Part shown: piece by piece, positions 24,275 through 34,271 of the stretch
How positions within the stretch are numbered: the stretch's first letter is position 1
How the letters are laid out: every line of letters starts with the position of its first letter
NCBI RefSeq assembly: GCF_030372765.1
Contig: NZ_JAUCMW010000009.1
Coordinates: 1-64,000, forward strand
Origin: Labilibaculum sp. K2S
GTDB taxonomy: Bacteria; Bacteroidota; Bacteroidia; Bacteroidales; Marinifilaceae
DNA length: 64,000 nt
Reading direction: 5' to 3'
Made by a program: the position numbers and the translations under genes
The notes under the pieces: model-generated
Seen by the model: the letters and a program-made list of their open reading frames with translations, nothing else
What the model was told of the DNA's origin: nothing
Databases searched by the model: none

Positions 24275-25744
24275 ATGTCATTTGTTTCTGATAAAATTAT
24301 TTCTGACGGCCTGACTTTTGATGATGTACTTTTAGTTCCTGCATACTCGGAAGTATTACCCAGAGATGTAAATTTAAAAACCCGTTTCACCCGTAACATT
24401 ACTCTGAACACTCCAATTGTATCAGCAGCAATGGATACTGTAACCGAATCGGCTTTAGCCATCTCTATTGCCCGTGAAGGTGGAATTGGCGTCATCCACA
24501 AAAACATGAGTATTAAATCTCAGGCCAAACAGGTTATGACTGTGAAGAGAGCAGAAAATGGGATGATTTATGATCCTATTACTATTGCTTCCTACAAAAC
24601 AGTTAAAGATGCATTGGCATTGATGAAAGAATTTAAAATTGGTGGTATTCCTGTTGTCGAATCAGACAAATCATTAAAAGGTATTGTGACCAATCGTGAT
24701 CTTCGTTTCGAGTTGGATATGGATCGTCCTATTTCTGAGATAATGACCAAAGAAAATTTGGTAACGACTTCGGTCTCAACCGACCTCGAAAAGGCCGCCG
24801 CAATTCTTCAGGCTTATAAAATTGAGAAATTACCTGTTATTGATTCCGACAATAAATTAATTGGCCTGGTTACTTATAAAGATATCACCAAGGCAAAAGA
24901 TAAGCCTTTGGCATGTAAAGATGAAAAAGGGAGACTAAGAGTAGCTGCAGCTGTAGGTGTTTCAGGCGATACTCTTGACAGAATTGAAGCATTGGTGCAT
25001 GCAAATACCGATGCAATTATTATCGATACAGCTCACGGCCACACAAAAGGTGTAGCCGATCTGCTTAAAATTGCGAAGAAAAGATTTCCAGACATGCAGT
25101 TTGTTGTTGGAAACATTGCAACTCCTGAAGCTGCTTTATTTTTAGTTGAAGCAGGTGCTGATGCTGTAAAAGTTGGTATCGGTCCTGGTTCTATTTGTAC
25201 TACACGTGTAATTGCAGGTGTTGGCGTTCCTCAGCTTACCGCGATTTTTGAAATTGCCAAAGCCCTTGAAGGAACTGGTGTTCCTGTAATTGCAGATGGT
25301 GGTTTACGGTATTCAGGAGATATCGTAAAAGCAATAGCTGCCGGTGCAGATTCAATTATGGCAGGTTCACTATTTGCAGGCGTTGAAGAGTCACCAGGAG
25401 AAACAATCATTTACAATGGTCGTAAATTTAAATCATACCGAGGTATGGGATCCATTGAAGCCATGCAGCAAGGATCAAAAGACCGTTACTTTCAGGATGC
25501 TGAAGATGATATCAAAAAATTAGTTCCGGAAGGAATTGTAGCCCGTGTACCTTATAAAGGAACCCTTTATGAAGTTATCTATCAATTGGTAGGTGGACTA
25601 AGAGCCGGAATGGGTTATTGTGGTGCTCCTAATATCGAAGCACTTCACAATGCTAAATTTGTAAAAATAACCGCTTCGGGAATGGCAGAAAGTCATCCTC
25701 ATGATGTTGCAATTACCCGCGAAGCTCCAAATTACAGCAGATAG
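24275..25744 (+). CDS. guaB: IMP dehydrogenase
   Basis: A 489-residue enzyme oxidising IMP to XMP with NAD+, the committed step of GMP synthesis. The TIM-barrel halves flank two CBS domains (about residues 95-205). The catalytic loop [11 protein letters not shown] has Cys308. [31 protein letters not shown] marks the phosphate-binding region, and the [10 protein letters not shown] flap with the following ...[10 protein letters not shown] is present. Length is standard. It has its own promoter and terminator. Confidence 0.96.
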   Translation: MSFVSDKIISDGLTFDDVLLVPAYSEVLPRDVNLKTRFTRNITLNTPIVSAAMDTVTESALAISIAREGGIGVIHKNMSIKSQAKQVMTVKRAENGMIYDPITIASYKTVKDALALMKEFKIGGIPVVESDKSLKGIVTNRDLRFELDMDRPISEIMTKENLVTTSVSTDLEKAAAILQAYKIEKLPVIDSDNKLIGLVTYKDITKAKDKPLACKDEKGRLRVAAAVGVSGDTLDRIEALVHANTDAIIIDTAHGHTKGVADLLKIAKKRFPDMQFVVGNIATPEAALFLVEAGADAVKVGIGPGSICTTRVIAGVGVPQLTAIFEIAKALEGTGVPVIADGGLRYSGDIVKAIAAGADSIMAGSLFAGVEESPGETIIYNGRKFKSYRGMGSIEAMQQGSKDRYFQDAEDDIKKLVPEGIVARVPYKGTLYEVIYQLVGGLRAGMGYCGAPNIEALHNAKFVKITASGMAESHPHDVAITREAPNYSR

Positions 25745-25760
25745 TCATATCTGATATTTC

Positions 25761-25797
25761 ATGATAGCCTGTCGCGTACAGGTTATCATTTTTTTTT
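25761..25797 (+). terminator. Intrinsic terminator of guaB
   Basis: Stem atgatagcctgt / acaggttatcat (25761-25772 and 25778-25789, one G-U) followed by a T-run to 25797. Confidence 0.85.
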
Positions 25798-25827
25798 GCG
25801 GTTCAATGATCACATTAAATCTGCTAA

Positions 25828-27447
25828 ATGAAGAGAGTATTCTTTTATCTATCAATAATGCTGTGTTGCCAAATGGCAAGCTTTGGGCAATCACATCCAA
25901 CAGATACTCTTTTTACCATAAACAACACTCCTTTCTCTTCTCAGGAGTTTAAAGAACTATACCAGGCAAACCATCAGTTATCTATAGAAGAAGCTCTGAA
26001 TCTTTACATCCTGTTTCAAGTTAAATTAGCCGAAGCAAAAAAAATAAGGATTGATACACTTCCTGAAGTAAAACACGAATTACAAATCAACAGAGACATA
26101 GCCCTTAATTCGTTTCTTTACCCTACAGTTATAACAGAAGAAAAAACGAAGGAAGCTTTCAACCGGATTCAGTATTTTCTTAGAGCGAGACATATTTTAG
26201 TGAAAATCAGCAAGCGAGCTAACGATACACTTGCAGCTTATCAGAAAGCACAGGAAATTTATCAGGATCTGTTACAAGGAAGATCATTTGAAAAAACAGC
26301 ACGAAAAAAATCAGATGATCAATCGGTAAAAGAAAACCATGGAGAATTAGGTTATTTTACCGCATTCGACATGGAATACCAGTTTGAATCTGCTGCTTAC
26401 AAATTGAAGATCGGCGAATTTTCGAAACCCGTAAGAACGCAATTTGGCTACCATATAATTCAAATTCTAGAAAAAATACCAAATCCTGGAAAAGTAAAAG
26501 TCAGACACATACTTCTGGAGTACCAACCCGAAAATGAATCGGAAATAAAACAACAAATTGATTCGCTTTATGCAATGCTTATGGAAGGTACTGATTTCGC
26601 ACAATTAGCAAAAGAGAATTCCGCAGATAAAAGATCAGCTCCATCAGGAGGAATTCTTCCTTGGTTTGGATTATTTGAAACACACCCGAAAATTGAAGAA
26701 GCTGCATTTCAACTAAAAGAAATTGGAGAAATATCGAAACCCGTTAAAACTGATTTCGGATATCATATTTTACAATTAACCGATACAAAAAACTATTCTT
26801 CATTAGACAATTGCAGAGAAGAAATTCAACACCTAATTGCATCAGACAGTCGTTCAAAACTAAGTACTGAAGAATTGATAGCCAAAATAAAGAAAGACTA
26901 TCAATTTAAAGAAAACAGAGAGCTTCTTTCTAATTTTTATTCCATTTTAGATTATGCCTATGCTGATTTATGGGAACCTCTTTTCACAATAGCAGGAAAG
27001 GGATATACTCAAGAAGATTTTGCAAATTATCTTAGTCAGCAGGCATCTAAAGATATTTATGAAAATTTTATAGAATACATTAACCGAATTTACGATAATT
27101 TCTCAAACAATAGTATCTTAGCCTTTTACAAAAATCAGTTACTTGAGAGCAATAACGATCTTATAAATCTGATTCAAAATTATGAAAACAGGGTGTTAAT
27201 TCTGGGCATTACAAAACAAAAAGTTTGGCTGCCGGCAAAACACAACAATACAGGTTTGATGGAATTCTATCAAAACCAGATAAATAGATACAACAACAAT
27301 GTTGATTTTGAAAGCATTAAACAAGAGGTTACTTCTGATTACAAAATGTATTTAAAAGAAGTTTGGGAAGATCAATTGCGAAAAAAATACAAAATTGAAA
27401 TCTCACAATCAGCATTAAACAAAATAGTTCAACAACAAAATGACTAA
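25828..27447 (+). CDS. SurA/PpiD-like peptidylprolyl isomerase with two parvulin domains
   Basis: A 539-residue exported folding factor with a signal peptide (MKRVFFYLSIMLCCQMASFGQ). An N-terminal helical chaperone region is followed by two parvulin (PpiC) domains, starting near FLRARHILVKISK (about 113) and KVRHILLEYQP (about 226). Each ends with FGYHIIQIL or FGYHILQL. A long C-terminal helical part follows. It isomerises X-Pro bonds or chaperones outer-membrane proteins in the periplasm. It is the first of three co-linear related genes and overlaps the second by 8 bases. Confidence 0.88.
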   Translation: MKRVFFYLSIMLCCQMASFGQSHPTDTLFTINNTPFSSQEFKELYQANHQLSIEEALNLYILFQVKLAEAKKIRIDTLPEVKHELQINRDIALNSFLYPTVITEEKTKEAFNRIQYFLRARHILVKISKRANDTLAAYQKAQEIYQDLLQGRSFEKTARKKSDDQSVKENHGELGYFTAFDMEYQFESAAYKLKIGEFSKPVRTQFGYHIIQILEKIPNPGKVKVRHILLEYQPENESEIKQQIDSLYAMLMEGTDFAQLAKENSADKRSAPSGGILPWFGLFETHPKIEEAAFQLKEIGEISKPVKTDFGYHILQLTDTKNYSSLDNCREEIQHLIASDSRSKLSTEELIAKIKKDYQFKENRELLSNFYSILDYAYADLWEPLFTIAGKGYTQEDFANYLSQQASKDIYENFIEYINRIYDNFSNNSILAFYKNQLLESNNDLINLIQNYENRVLILGITKQKVWLPAKHNNTGLMEFYQNQINRYNNNVDFESIKQEVTSDYKMYLKEVWEDQLRKKYKIEISQSALNKIVQQQND

Positions 27448-28282
27448 ATATTCCTTACTATTATTACTTTTTGTAATTTTTTATTCATGCAGTTCGAATA
27501 AAAGTAAAAACGATAAGCCAATAGCAAAAGTAAACGACAACATTCTTTATTTAAGTACCGTTAAAGAGGTAATTCCAAATGGAATCAGCAAGGAGGACAG
27601 CCTTCTTATTGCCCAAAACTATACACATCAGTGGATTAAAAAACAACTTATTATATCAAAAGCAGAACTCAATCTGACTGAGGAAGATAAAGATGTTAGT
27701 AAGATGGTTGAAGACTACCGATCATCACTAATAATTCACAAGTACCAGCAACAATTAATAGAACAGAAAATTGACACTCTGGTTAGTCAATTTGAAATCG
27801 ATAATTATTACAGGAGCTATTCGGCCAATTTCATTTTAAACCGAAACATTCTTAAGGCATTGTATATAAAAGTACCTATTCCGGTTCCTAATCTTTCAAA
27901 AGTTCAAAAGCTTTACAAATCGGAAAAAGAAGACGATTGGGCTGAATTGGAAGATTACTGTTTTCAGAATGCGACAAAATTTGATAATTTTAGCGATCGT
28001 TGGATTTATGCGCAGGAACTTTTGAATAAACTTCCAGGTAGTATAAATGATGAAGATAAGTTTCTGAAGCATACAAAATACTATGAGACAAGCGATTCAA
28101 CACATCATTACTTTGTGAAAATTCAGGAATTTAAACTAAAAGACAATCTTGCTCCTTTGCCTTTTGTTAAGGAAGACATTAAAAAAATATTATTAAACAA
28201 ACGTAAAATTCAGTTTATTAAAAATTTGGAAGAAAATATTTACAGAGATGCTGAATCCAAAAACAAATTCAAAATTTATTAA
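27440..28282 (+). CDS. SurA-like lipoprotein lacking parvulin domains
   Basis: A 280-residue lipoprotein: signal MTKYSLLLLLFVIFYSCSS with a lipobox Cys at 17. The rest is charged and helical and resembles the N-terminal and C-terminal chaperone parts of SurA-type proteins (PIAKVNDNILYLSTVKEVIP matches the AxVND..ILxSxV pattern). No parvulin signature (RHILV...FGYHI) is present. It lies between two parvulin proteins with translational overlap on the left (8 bp) and 10 bases on the right. It is probably an inactive, chaperone-only partner anchored in a membrane. Role inferred from context. Confidence 0.78.
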   Translation: MTKYSLLLLLFVIFYSCSSNKSKNDKPIAKVNDNILYLSTVKEVIPNGISKEDSLLIAQNYTHQWIKKQLIISKAELNLTEEDKDVSKMVEDYRSSLIIHKYQQQLIEQKIDTLVSQFEIDNYYRSYSANFILNRNILKALYIKVPIPVPNLSKVQKLYKSEKEDDWAELEDYCFQNATKFDNFSDRWIYAQELLNKLPGSINDEDKFLKHTKYYETSDSTHHYFVKIQEFKLKDNLAPLPFVKEDIKKILLNKRKIQFIKNLEENIYRDAESKNKFKIY

Positions 28283-28292
28283 TCCATAAAAT

Positions 28293-29645
28293 ATGCATAA
28301 AATTTTCAAGAAGTTCAATACTCTTTTAGCCTTGATTTTAATTGGCGTTTTTTCTGCCAATGCTCAAGATAATGTGGTAGATAAAGTAATTGCTGTTGTT
28401 GGGAATCAGGTGGTTCTAAAATCGGATGTAGAAAACAGATTTTTAAGCATGCAAGCTCAGGGATACACTTCCGGGAGTGTTGATTTAAAGACTGAAATAT
28501 TTGAAGATCTTTTGATTCAACAACTAATGATTGCCCAGGCGCAAGTTGATAGTATCGAGGTAACCGATCAGGAAGTTGAAGATCAGCTGGAACGCAAGAT
28601 GGAAATGTATATTCAACGTATTGGATCCAAAGAAAAACTGGAACAATATTTCAACAAAAGCATTATTGATATGAAAAACGATCTTCGTGACGATACCCGC
28701 GACGAACGTATCAAAGAAAAAATGCAGGCTGAAATCACAAAAAATATTCACATCACTCCTGCTGAAGTACGGGAATTTTACAATTCTATTCCTCAGGATA
28801 GCCTGCCGACTATTCCAGGCGAACTTCAAATTCAGCAGCTTGTAAAATACCCTCAGGTTTCGGACAATGAAAAAGACAGAATCAGAACCAAGTTAAGAGG
28901 ATATCGGGAAAGAGTTCTAAACGGCGATAGCTTTGCAACACTTGCAGTTCTTTATTCGGAAGATCCTGGAAGTGCACAAAAAGGTGGAGAGCTTGGATAT
29001 ATGCCACGATCTAATTTAGTGCCTGAGTTTGCAAATGTAGCCTTTAACTTAAAAACAGATAAAGTTTCGAAAATTGTTGAGACTGAATTTGGATTCCATA
29101 TTATTCAGCTAATTGACAGAAAGGGAGAACGTATTAATGTTCGTCATATTCTTCTGAAACCCAAAATTGAAGAGGAAAAAAGAACCTCCGCTATTCATAA
29201 ACTGGACAGTATTGCCGATTTAATTCGTGAGGACAAAATGGATTTTGCAGAGGCTGCCTTTTATTTCTCAGATGACGAAGACACCAGAAATAACGGGGGA
29301 TTACTTGTAAATCCTTATACCGGAGCCTCTCAATTCGAGAAGGATAATTTACCTCCGGCAGTATCTAAAGCTGTAAACGATCTTAAACTAAATGAAATAT
29401 CTTCAGCTTTCTTAGATGTTACAGGAGGTAAGGATGCCTATAAGGTGATTAAAATAAAATCGGAAACAAAAGCGCATAAAGCAAATTTATCTGACGATTG
29501 GAGCATATTTGAAAATATGCTGACAAACCAAAAACAACAAAAGATTCTGAACAAATGGATTTCTGAGAAACAAGAAAAGACCTACGTTCATGTTGATGAC
29601 ACCTATAAAAATGCTAAATTCCGATTCAAAGGCTGGATAAAGTAA
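28293..29645 (+). CDS. surA: SurA-type periplasmic chaperone/peptidylprolyl isomerase
   Basis: A 450-residue SurA-like protein. Signal peptide (MHKIFKKFNTLLALILIGVFSANAQ), then the SurA N-terminal domain (VVDKVIAVVGNQVVLKSDVENRFL). Parvulin domain 1 is around GELQIQQLVKYP...FGFHIIQL, and domain 2 starts at NVRHILLKPK and appears shortened. A C-terminal helical segment completes the chaperone module. It aids folding of outer-membrane proteins. It is the third gene of the folding-factor triplet and is followed by a hairpin. Confidence 0.88.
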   Translation: MHKIFKKFNTLLALILIGVFSANAQDNVVDKVIAVVGNQVVLKSDVENRFLSMQAQGYTSGSVDLKTEIFEDLLIQQLMIAQAQVDSIEVTDQEVEDQLERKMEMYIQRIGSKEKLEQYFNKSIIDMKNDLRDDTRDERIKEKMQAEITKNIHITPAEVREFYNSIPQDSLPTIPGELQIQQLVKYPQVSDNEKDRIRTKLRGYRERVLNGDSFATLAVLYSEDPGSAQKGGELGYMPRSNLVPEFANVAFNLKTDKVSKIVETEFGFHIIQLIDRKGERINVRHILLKPKIEEEKRTSAIHKLDSIADLIREDKMDFAEAAFYFSDDEDTRNNGGLLVNPYTGASQFEKDNLPPAVSKAVNDLKLNEISSAFLDVTGGKDAYKVIKIKSETKAHKANLSDDWSIFENMLTNQKQQKILNKWISEKQEKTYVHVDDTYKNAKFRFKGWIK

Positions 29646-29666
29646 ATAAAATACCGATATTATTCT

Positions 29667-29690
29667 CAGACACAGCCTATGCTGTGTCTG
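29667..29690 (+). terminator. Hairpin after the SurA-like gene
   Basis: Perfect 10-bp stem cagacacagc / gctgtgtctg (29667-29676 and 29681-29690) with a 4-base loop. The T-tract after it is short (ctttatt), so it may be partial, letting transcription reach the MoxR gene 33 bases on. Confidence 0.55.
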
Positions 29691-29723
29691 CTTTATTAAC
29701 GGCAATAATCAATAAGAAATCCT

Positions 29724-30689
29724 ATGAATTTTAAAACTGAAGTTGAAGCCGCAAATGCCCTGCAAGCAGATTACCAAAAATTAACTGCTGAAATCAGGAA
29801 AAAAATATATGGACAGGATGATATTATCAAAAAAGTATTAATCTCTATTTTTAGTAGTGGACATTGCTTACTTGTTGGCGTTCCTGGCTTAGCTAAAACA
29901 CTCTTAGTAAACACAATAGCTCAGGTTCTTGATTTAAAATACCAGAGAATTCAGTTTACTCCCGACTTAATGCCTTCGGATATTATTGGAACTGAAATAT
30001 TGAACAATGAAAGAAAATTCAACTTTATTCAAGGACCTTTGTTCGCAAACATTCTTCTTGCTGATGAAATAAACCGGACTCCTCCAAAAACTCAGTCGGC
30101 ACTTTTGGAAGCTATGCAGGAACAAATGGTGACAGTAAACGGTAAAACTTATCAGATTCAGAAACCGTTTTTTGTACTTGCCACGCAGAATCCTATTGAA
30201 CAGGAAGGAACCTATCCCCTTCCTGAAGCACAGTTGGATCGATTCATGTTTAGCATATATCTGGACTATCCAAAAATTGAAGACGAGTTGGCAATTGTTG
30301 AAAACACAACTTCTGGCAAAGAAATTGCTCTTGATAAAATAATGTCGGCTGAACAGATACTATACTATCAGAAATTAATTCAGAAAGTCCCGATTAACAG
30401 AAACGTATTGGAATATGCTGTAAATTTAGCAGCCAAAACAAGACCAAACACTGAGAATTCTCATAGTATGGCCAACGAATACATTAATTGGGGAGCCGGG
30501 CCAAGAGCATCACAATATTTAGTGATCGGCGCCAAAACAAATGCTTTACTATCAGGAAAATATTCTCCGGATATTGAAGATGTAAAGGAGGTTGCAGTAT
30601 CAATTCTTCGGCATAGAATTATGAAGAATTACAAAGCTGAGGCTGAAGGAATCAGCATTGAAAATATCATACAAGAACTCTTAAAGTAA
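29724..30689 (+). CDS. MoxR-family AAA+ ATPase
   Basis: A 321-residue AAA+ ATPase of the MoxR/RavA branch. Walker A is GVPGLAKTLL, Walker B is ILLADEINRTPPKTQSALLEAMQE, sensor 1 is ATQNPIEQEGTYPLPEAQLDRF, and the lid has the C-terminal AEGISIENII. MoxR ATPases act as chaperones, often inserting metals or activating partner VWA-domain proteins. No VWA/DUF58 partner is next door; instead it is followed directly by an LptA-like gene (6 bases). The partner is unknown. Confidence 0.92.
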   Translation: MNFKTEVEAANALQADYQKLTAEIRKKIYGQDDIIKKVLISIFSSGHCLLVGVPGLAKTLLVNTIAQVLDLKYQRIQFTPDLMPSDIIGTEILNNERKFNFIQGPLFANILLADEINRTPPKTQSALLEAMQEQMVTVNGKTYQIQKPFFVLATQNPIEQEGTYPLPEAQLDRFMFSIYLDYPKIEDELAIVENTTSGKEIALDKIMSAEQILYYQKLIQKVPINRNVLEYAVNLAAKTRPNTENSHSMANEYINWGAGPRASQYLVIGAKTNALLSGKYSPDIEDVKEVAVSILRHRIMKNYKAEAEGISIENIIQELLK

Positions 30690-30695
30690 TAAAGA

Positions 30696-32276
30696 ATGCT
30701 TAGCAAAGCTAACCGATACATATTTATAATAGTTACAAGCATTATCTGCCTGGCAAATCTTTCGTCTTCTGCTCAAAAGAAGTCGAAAGTGCTGATTAAA
30801 AATTCGAATACAGCTCAGTTTATTATGAATACAGATCCTGCGTTGACCAAATTTTTGGGCGATGTTTTTATCACGCATGGAGATATTAAAATGTACTGTG
30901 ATAGTGCTTATCAAATTGAAAAATTAAACACTCTTGAGGCATTTGGGAATGTTCATATTATTAATGCCGACACTGTTCATATTTACGGAGATTACTTAAA
31001 GTATTTTGGCAACACAAAATTTGCTGAAATGAGAGATAATGTGAAGCTGGAAAACAAATCGGTTACAGTAACAACACAATTTCTTGATTTTGACATGAAC
31101 GAAAGTGTTGGATATTATTTTAATGGCGGCAAAATTGTCGATTCAGATAATGTTCTTACCAGTGATATTGGAAGGTATTACACCAAACAAGAGCTGCTGT
31201 TTTTTAAAGATAGTGTTAAAGCTGTAACTACTGATTACACACTCTATTCAGATACTTTAAAATACAATACGGTTAACAAGGTTGCTTTTATTTTAGGGCC
31301 AACTAAAATTGTTGGAGAGAAAGAAACCTTATATTCGGAAGATGGCTGGTACAATACAGAATCAAATATCTCTCAGTTCTTTAAAAACACAACTCTTGAC
31401 AGTAAATCGTATCAAATTAAAGGCGACAGTATTTATTTGGATCGAAACAACGAACTTGCCCGTATCTTTAAAAATGTTGAGTTGCGCGACACGGTGAATA
31501 ATTTAATACTGAAGGGCAATTATCTTGAAACGTTTAAGAATACTGAGGAGGCTCTTATGACCGATTCTGCAGTCTTTATTCAGATTACTGATAGTGATTC
31601 ACTGTTTCTTCATTCCGACACTTTAAAAATTGAAAAAGACAGTGCCAAATTTGAACGAATTAAGGCTTTCCATCATGTGAAATTTTACCGTACAGATTTG
31701 CAGGGAATTTGCGATTCGTTGGTTTATACCATGCAGGATTCGACCATCAGATTATTCAACGATCCTGTTCTTTGGGCACAACAAAACCAAATGGTAGCAG
31801 ATACAATCGGTATTGAAACCCAAAATGAAGCAATTCGTTATCTGCATTTTAGAGGATCTTCCTTTTTAACAGCAAAAGAAGACTCCACTTTCTTCAATCA
31901 GATAAAAGGTAGAAATATGCTCGGGCACATTAAAGACAATAAGCTTTACAAACTTGATATTAGAGGCAATGGTGAAACTTTATATTACCCTGTTGATAAA
32001 GAAGTAATTATGGGAATGAATATTGCCAAGAGCAGTAATATCAGTATTCTTATCGAAAACAATAAAATTGATAAAATTATCTTTCTTAAAAAACCTGACG
32101 GCAATATGTATCCCCTCTTTGAAGTAGAAAAAGAAATGAAATTTCTTAAAGACTTTCAATGGCTTGAAGAATACCAACCAAAATCTAAGGAAGATATATT
32201 CATCTGGAAAGAATATACGCCCATTCGAAAATTAAATTCATCCGCAAAAAAACCAATAAAAAAAGGGACTTTATAA
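30696..32276 (+). CDS. OstA/LptA-like lipopolysaccharide transport protein
   Basis: A 526-residue exported protein with a signal peptide (to about residue 26, SSAQ). The OstA-like beta-jellyroll repeats run from IKNSNTAQFIMNTDPALTKFLGDVFITHGDIKMYCDSAYQ onward, with recurring units on the pattern Y.D.L.Y...N.A...GNV. It is the Bacteroidota form of LptA, forming the periplasmic bridge for LPS. The C-terminal half contains further jellyroll-like repeats and is longer than E. coli LptA (~185 residues). The stop codon is inside the terminator stem. Co-directional with the MoxR gene. Confidence 0.8.
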   Translation: MLSKANRYIFIIVTSIICLANLSSSAQKKSKVLIKNSNTAQFIMNTDPALTKFLGDVFITHGDIKMYCDSAYQIEKLNTLEAFGNVHIINADTVHIYGDYLKYFGNTKFAEMRDNVKLENKSVTVTTQFLDFDMNESVGYYFNGGKIVDSDNVLTSDIGRYYTKQELLFFKDSVKAVTTDYTLYSDTLKYNTVNKVAFILGPTKIVGEKETLYSEDGWYNTESNISQFFKNTTLDSKSYQIKGDSIYLDRNNELARIFKNVELRDTVNNLILKGNYLETFKNTEEALMTDSAVFIQITDSDSLFLHSDTLKIEKDSAKFERIKAFHHVKFYRTDLQGICDSLVYTMQDSTIRLFNDPVLWAQQNQMVADTIGIETQNEAIRYLHFRGSSFLTAKEDSTFFNQIKGRNMLGHIKDNKLYKLDIRGNGETLYYPVDKEVIMGMNIAKSSNISILIENNKIDKIIFLKKPDGNMYPLFEVEKEMKFLKDFQWLEEYQPKSKEDIFIWKEYTPIRKLNSSAKKPIKKGTL

Positions 32277-32292
32277 AAAGTCCCTTTTTTTT
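32257..32292. terminator. Bidirectional intrinsic terminator
   Basis: Stem aaaagggacttt / aaagtccctttt (32261-32272 and 32277-32288) with A-run before and T-run after. It serves the OstA-like gene (+), whose stop codon falls inside the stem, and the DUF2795 gene (-), whose stop is at 32298. Confidence 0.82.
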
Positions 32293-32297
32293 ATATT

Positions 32298-32519
32298 TTA
32301 ATATTCATCTTCGTTGAATAGAAAATCTCCTTTGCTTGGATAATCAGGCCAAATATCTTCAATACTTTCGAAAATCTCACCTTCTTCCTCAATTTCCTGC
32401 AAGTTTTCAATCACTTCCAATGGTGCTCCGGAACGGATCGCATAATCAATTAATTCATCTTTGGAAGCAGGCCAAGGTGCATCTTCTAATTTAGTGGCTA
32501 ATTCAAGTGTCCAGTACAT
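32298..32519 (-). CDS. DUF2795 protein
   Basis: A 73-residue acidic protein with the DUF2795 core YWTLELATKLEDAPWPASKDELIDYAIRSGAPLEVIENLQEI and an acidic C-terminus (EEEGEIFESIEDIWPDYPS). In other bacteria DUF2795 domains sit in small soluble proteins of unknown function. It is a single gene transcribed toward the OstA-like gene. Confidence 0.85.
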   Translation of the reverse strand: MYWTLELATKLEDAPWPASKDELIDYAIRSGAPLEVIENLQEIEEEGEIFESIEDIWPDYPSKGDFLFNEDEY

Positions 32520-32579
32520 ATATTTAATATTTTATTAGGTTCTTTTATTATTCTGCGAATATAATTTTTTTTTTTGAAT

Positions 32580-33140
32580 TTACAAGTCAGGCTTCCATTT
32601 AATTTCATCAGCTCCTGCATCATGCAAAACCTTACGTGAAAGCACGAATAAATAGTCCGAAAGTCGATTTAAATACTTCAACAATAGTGGATTTATATTT
32701 ACATCATTTGATAGTTGATTTGCCCGGCGTTCTGCTCTTCGGCATACCGTTCTTGCAACATGACAAAATCCGTTAGCCAAACTACCCCCGGGCAATACAA
32801 AATTATTGAGTTCAGCCAACTCTTCATCCATCCGATCCATTTCTTGTTCCAATAAAAGAATATCCGCTTCTACGATAGGTAACTTCTCCTTCAAATCAGA
32901 TTTTTCCTCATCGGTTGCCAACCTTGAACCAATTAGAAACAATTTATTTTGAATCTCAAACAAAATCTCTTTTGATTTAGACTCAATATCGTGTGACCGG
33001 ATCAACCCAATATAAGAGTTTAATTCATCAACGGTACCATAGGCTTCCAATCGCAAGTGATGCTTTGGAACTCGTGTTCCTCCAATCAAACCTGTTGTAC
33101 CAGAATCACCGGTTTTTGTATATACTTTAAATTTAGTCAT
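32580..33140 (-). CDS. Cob(I)alamin adenosyltransferase, PduO type
   Basis: A 186-residue PduO-type enzyme that transfers the adenosyl group of ATP to cob(I)alamin to make coenzyme B12. The N-terminus KVYTKTGDSGTTGLIGGTRVPKHHLRLEAYGTVDELNSYIG has the ATP-binding TKTGDxGxTxL motif and the YGxVDELN segment. VCRRAERRANQL and the LNRLSDYLFVLSR helix, with the conserved Asp, are also present. It serves B12-dependent enzymes or salvage. No B12 biosynthesis genes are nearby. Confidence 0.93.
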   Translation of the reverse strand: MTKFKVYTKTGDSGTTGLIGGTRVPKHHLRLEAYGTVDELNSYIGLIRSHDIESKSKEILFEIQNKLFLIGSRLATDEEKSDLKEKLPIVEADILLLEQEMDRMDEELAELNNFVLPGGSLANGFCHVARTVCRRAERRANQLSNDVNINPLLLKYLNRLSDYLFVLSRKVLHDAGADEIKWKPDL

Positions 33141-33239
33141 TGTGTGTGAGTGTTTTAATTTGCTCCTACATCTGGGATATTTTTAGACCCTACAGCATAG
33201 CTACTACAAAGATAAAATTTCATAGAATCTATGCAATAG

Positions 33240-34007
33240 CTAGAACCTATACTTTCTTACATAATCTTGTTTCTGCATTCCGTCTTTTGAAATAAGAATT
33301 CCCAAATGAAATAAATCCAGACTCACGGAAACTCTCTCCAGTTTCTTCATCTGTTTCCAAAAGAGGTTAATCGTATCGTTTTTATGTGGATTTTGAATAA
33401 CAATCATGCAATTATCTGCAAGCAACAGTTCACAATTCAGAATAAAATCAGACAAAATTTCGTTACTGGTATTTTCAGAAAAAACAAGAAAATCATAATT
33501 TGGATTTTGCTCCAAAATCTCATTATAGTTAAAACTCTTATAATTCTGAATTCCCATATAGTTCCGAAAAATATCATCTGAATATTCTGAGAAAACAGTT
33601 TCCCGATCCAGACATGAAATATTATTCCGGGAATCAAGTTTTGCCATGTAAGCAAGGGAGAATCCTATTCCGCCACCAAAATAAGCTGATTTTTCAGCAT
33701 GCCAAAAGTTCATCAGGCGAAACAGCAATCGATCCAACGCTTCTGTCGATTTAATAATTTGAATTTCCTCTTTGTACTTCTTTGCCAAATCCTTACTAAT
33801 CTCATCATCCCCCAATCTTGATTTTAGCGCATTCACAATAATCTTCCGATAAGGAAATAACTGACCAAATGCATAGTAAGACAATTTTGCCTCAATTACA
33901 TTAACAATCAGGTGAAAAGTAAAGGGTGAATGAACCCCAAATCCTTTTCGGCGAAAGGCCTTTAAGCGATATAAACGTTTCTTTAATTTGTAGCGGATTC
34001 GACCCAT
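33240..34007 (-). CDS. Class I SAM-dependent methyltransferase-like protein
   Basis: A 255-residue protein with a basic N-terminus and the RKGFGVHSPFTFHLI motif (20-34) that starts a family of Bacteroidota O-methyltransferase-like proteins. A Rossmann-like part follows (SAYFGGGIGFSLAYMAKL, ISCLDRE, NYDFLVFSE), but the usual SAM loop GxGxG is degenerate to GGGIG. It may be a methyltransferase with an unknown small-molecule or lipid target, or a non-enzymatic relative. No adjacent gene helps. Confidence 0.6.
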   Translation of the reverse strand: MGRIRYKLKKRLYRLKAFRRKGFGVHSPFTFHLIVNVIEAKLSYYAFGQLFPYRKIIVNALKSRLGDDEISKDLAKKYKEEIQIIKSTEALDRLLFRLMNFWHAEKSAYFGGGIGFSLAYMAKLDSRNNISCLDRETVFSEYSDDIFRNYMGIQNYKSFNYNEILEQNPNYDFLVFSENTSNEILSDFILNCELLLADNCMIVIQNPHKNDTINLFWKQMKKLERVSVSLDLFHLGILISKDGMQKQDYVRKYRF

Positions 34008-34245
34008 AATTACATAAAACTAGAATTGGCGAATTTAATCGTAAATTTGAATTTCTTCAAATCCTTAAGCCAAGATATCACCTGTTGCAGGCATTATCTT
34101 AATAATATTTAGTGATAATATGGCATAAGATTAAGCAATCATTTCTTTAAAATAAAAATTTTTCAATTTACTTTTGTTTGTACTTTTAGATTTTTAAAGC
34201 ATTTTCACAAAAGGACAAAATTTTATTCCTCCTTATAATATAGAA

Positions 34246-34271
34246 TTAGAATCGTTAGAATCGTTAGAATG
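34246..34271. repeat. 9-nt direct repeats across the recG start
   Basis: ttagaatcg is repeated (34246-34254 and 34255-34263) and followed by ttagaatg (34264-34271), so the last partial unit contributes the recG ATG at 34269. Unit loss or gain would change the 5' untranslated spacing. Confidence 0.7.
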
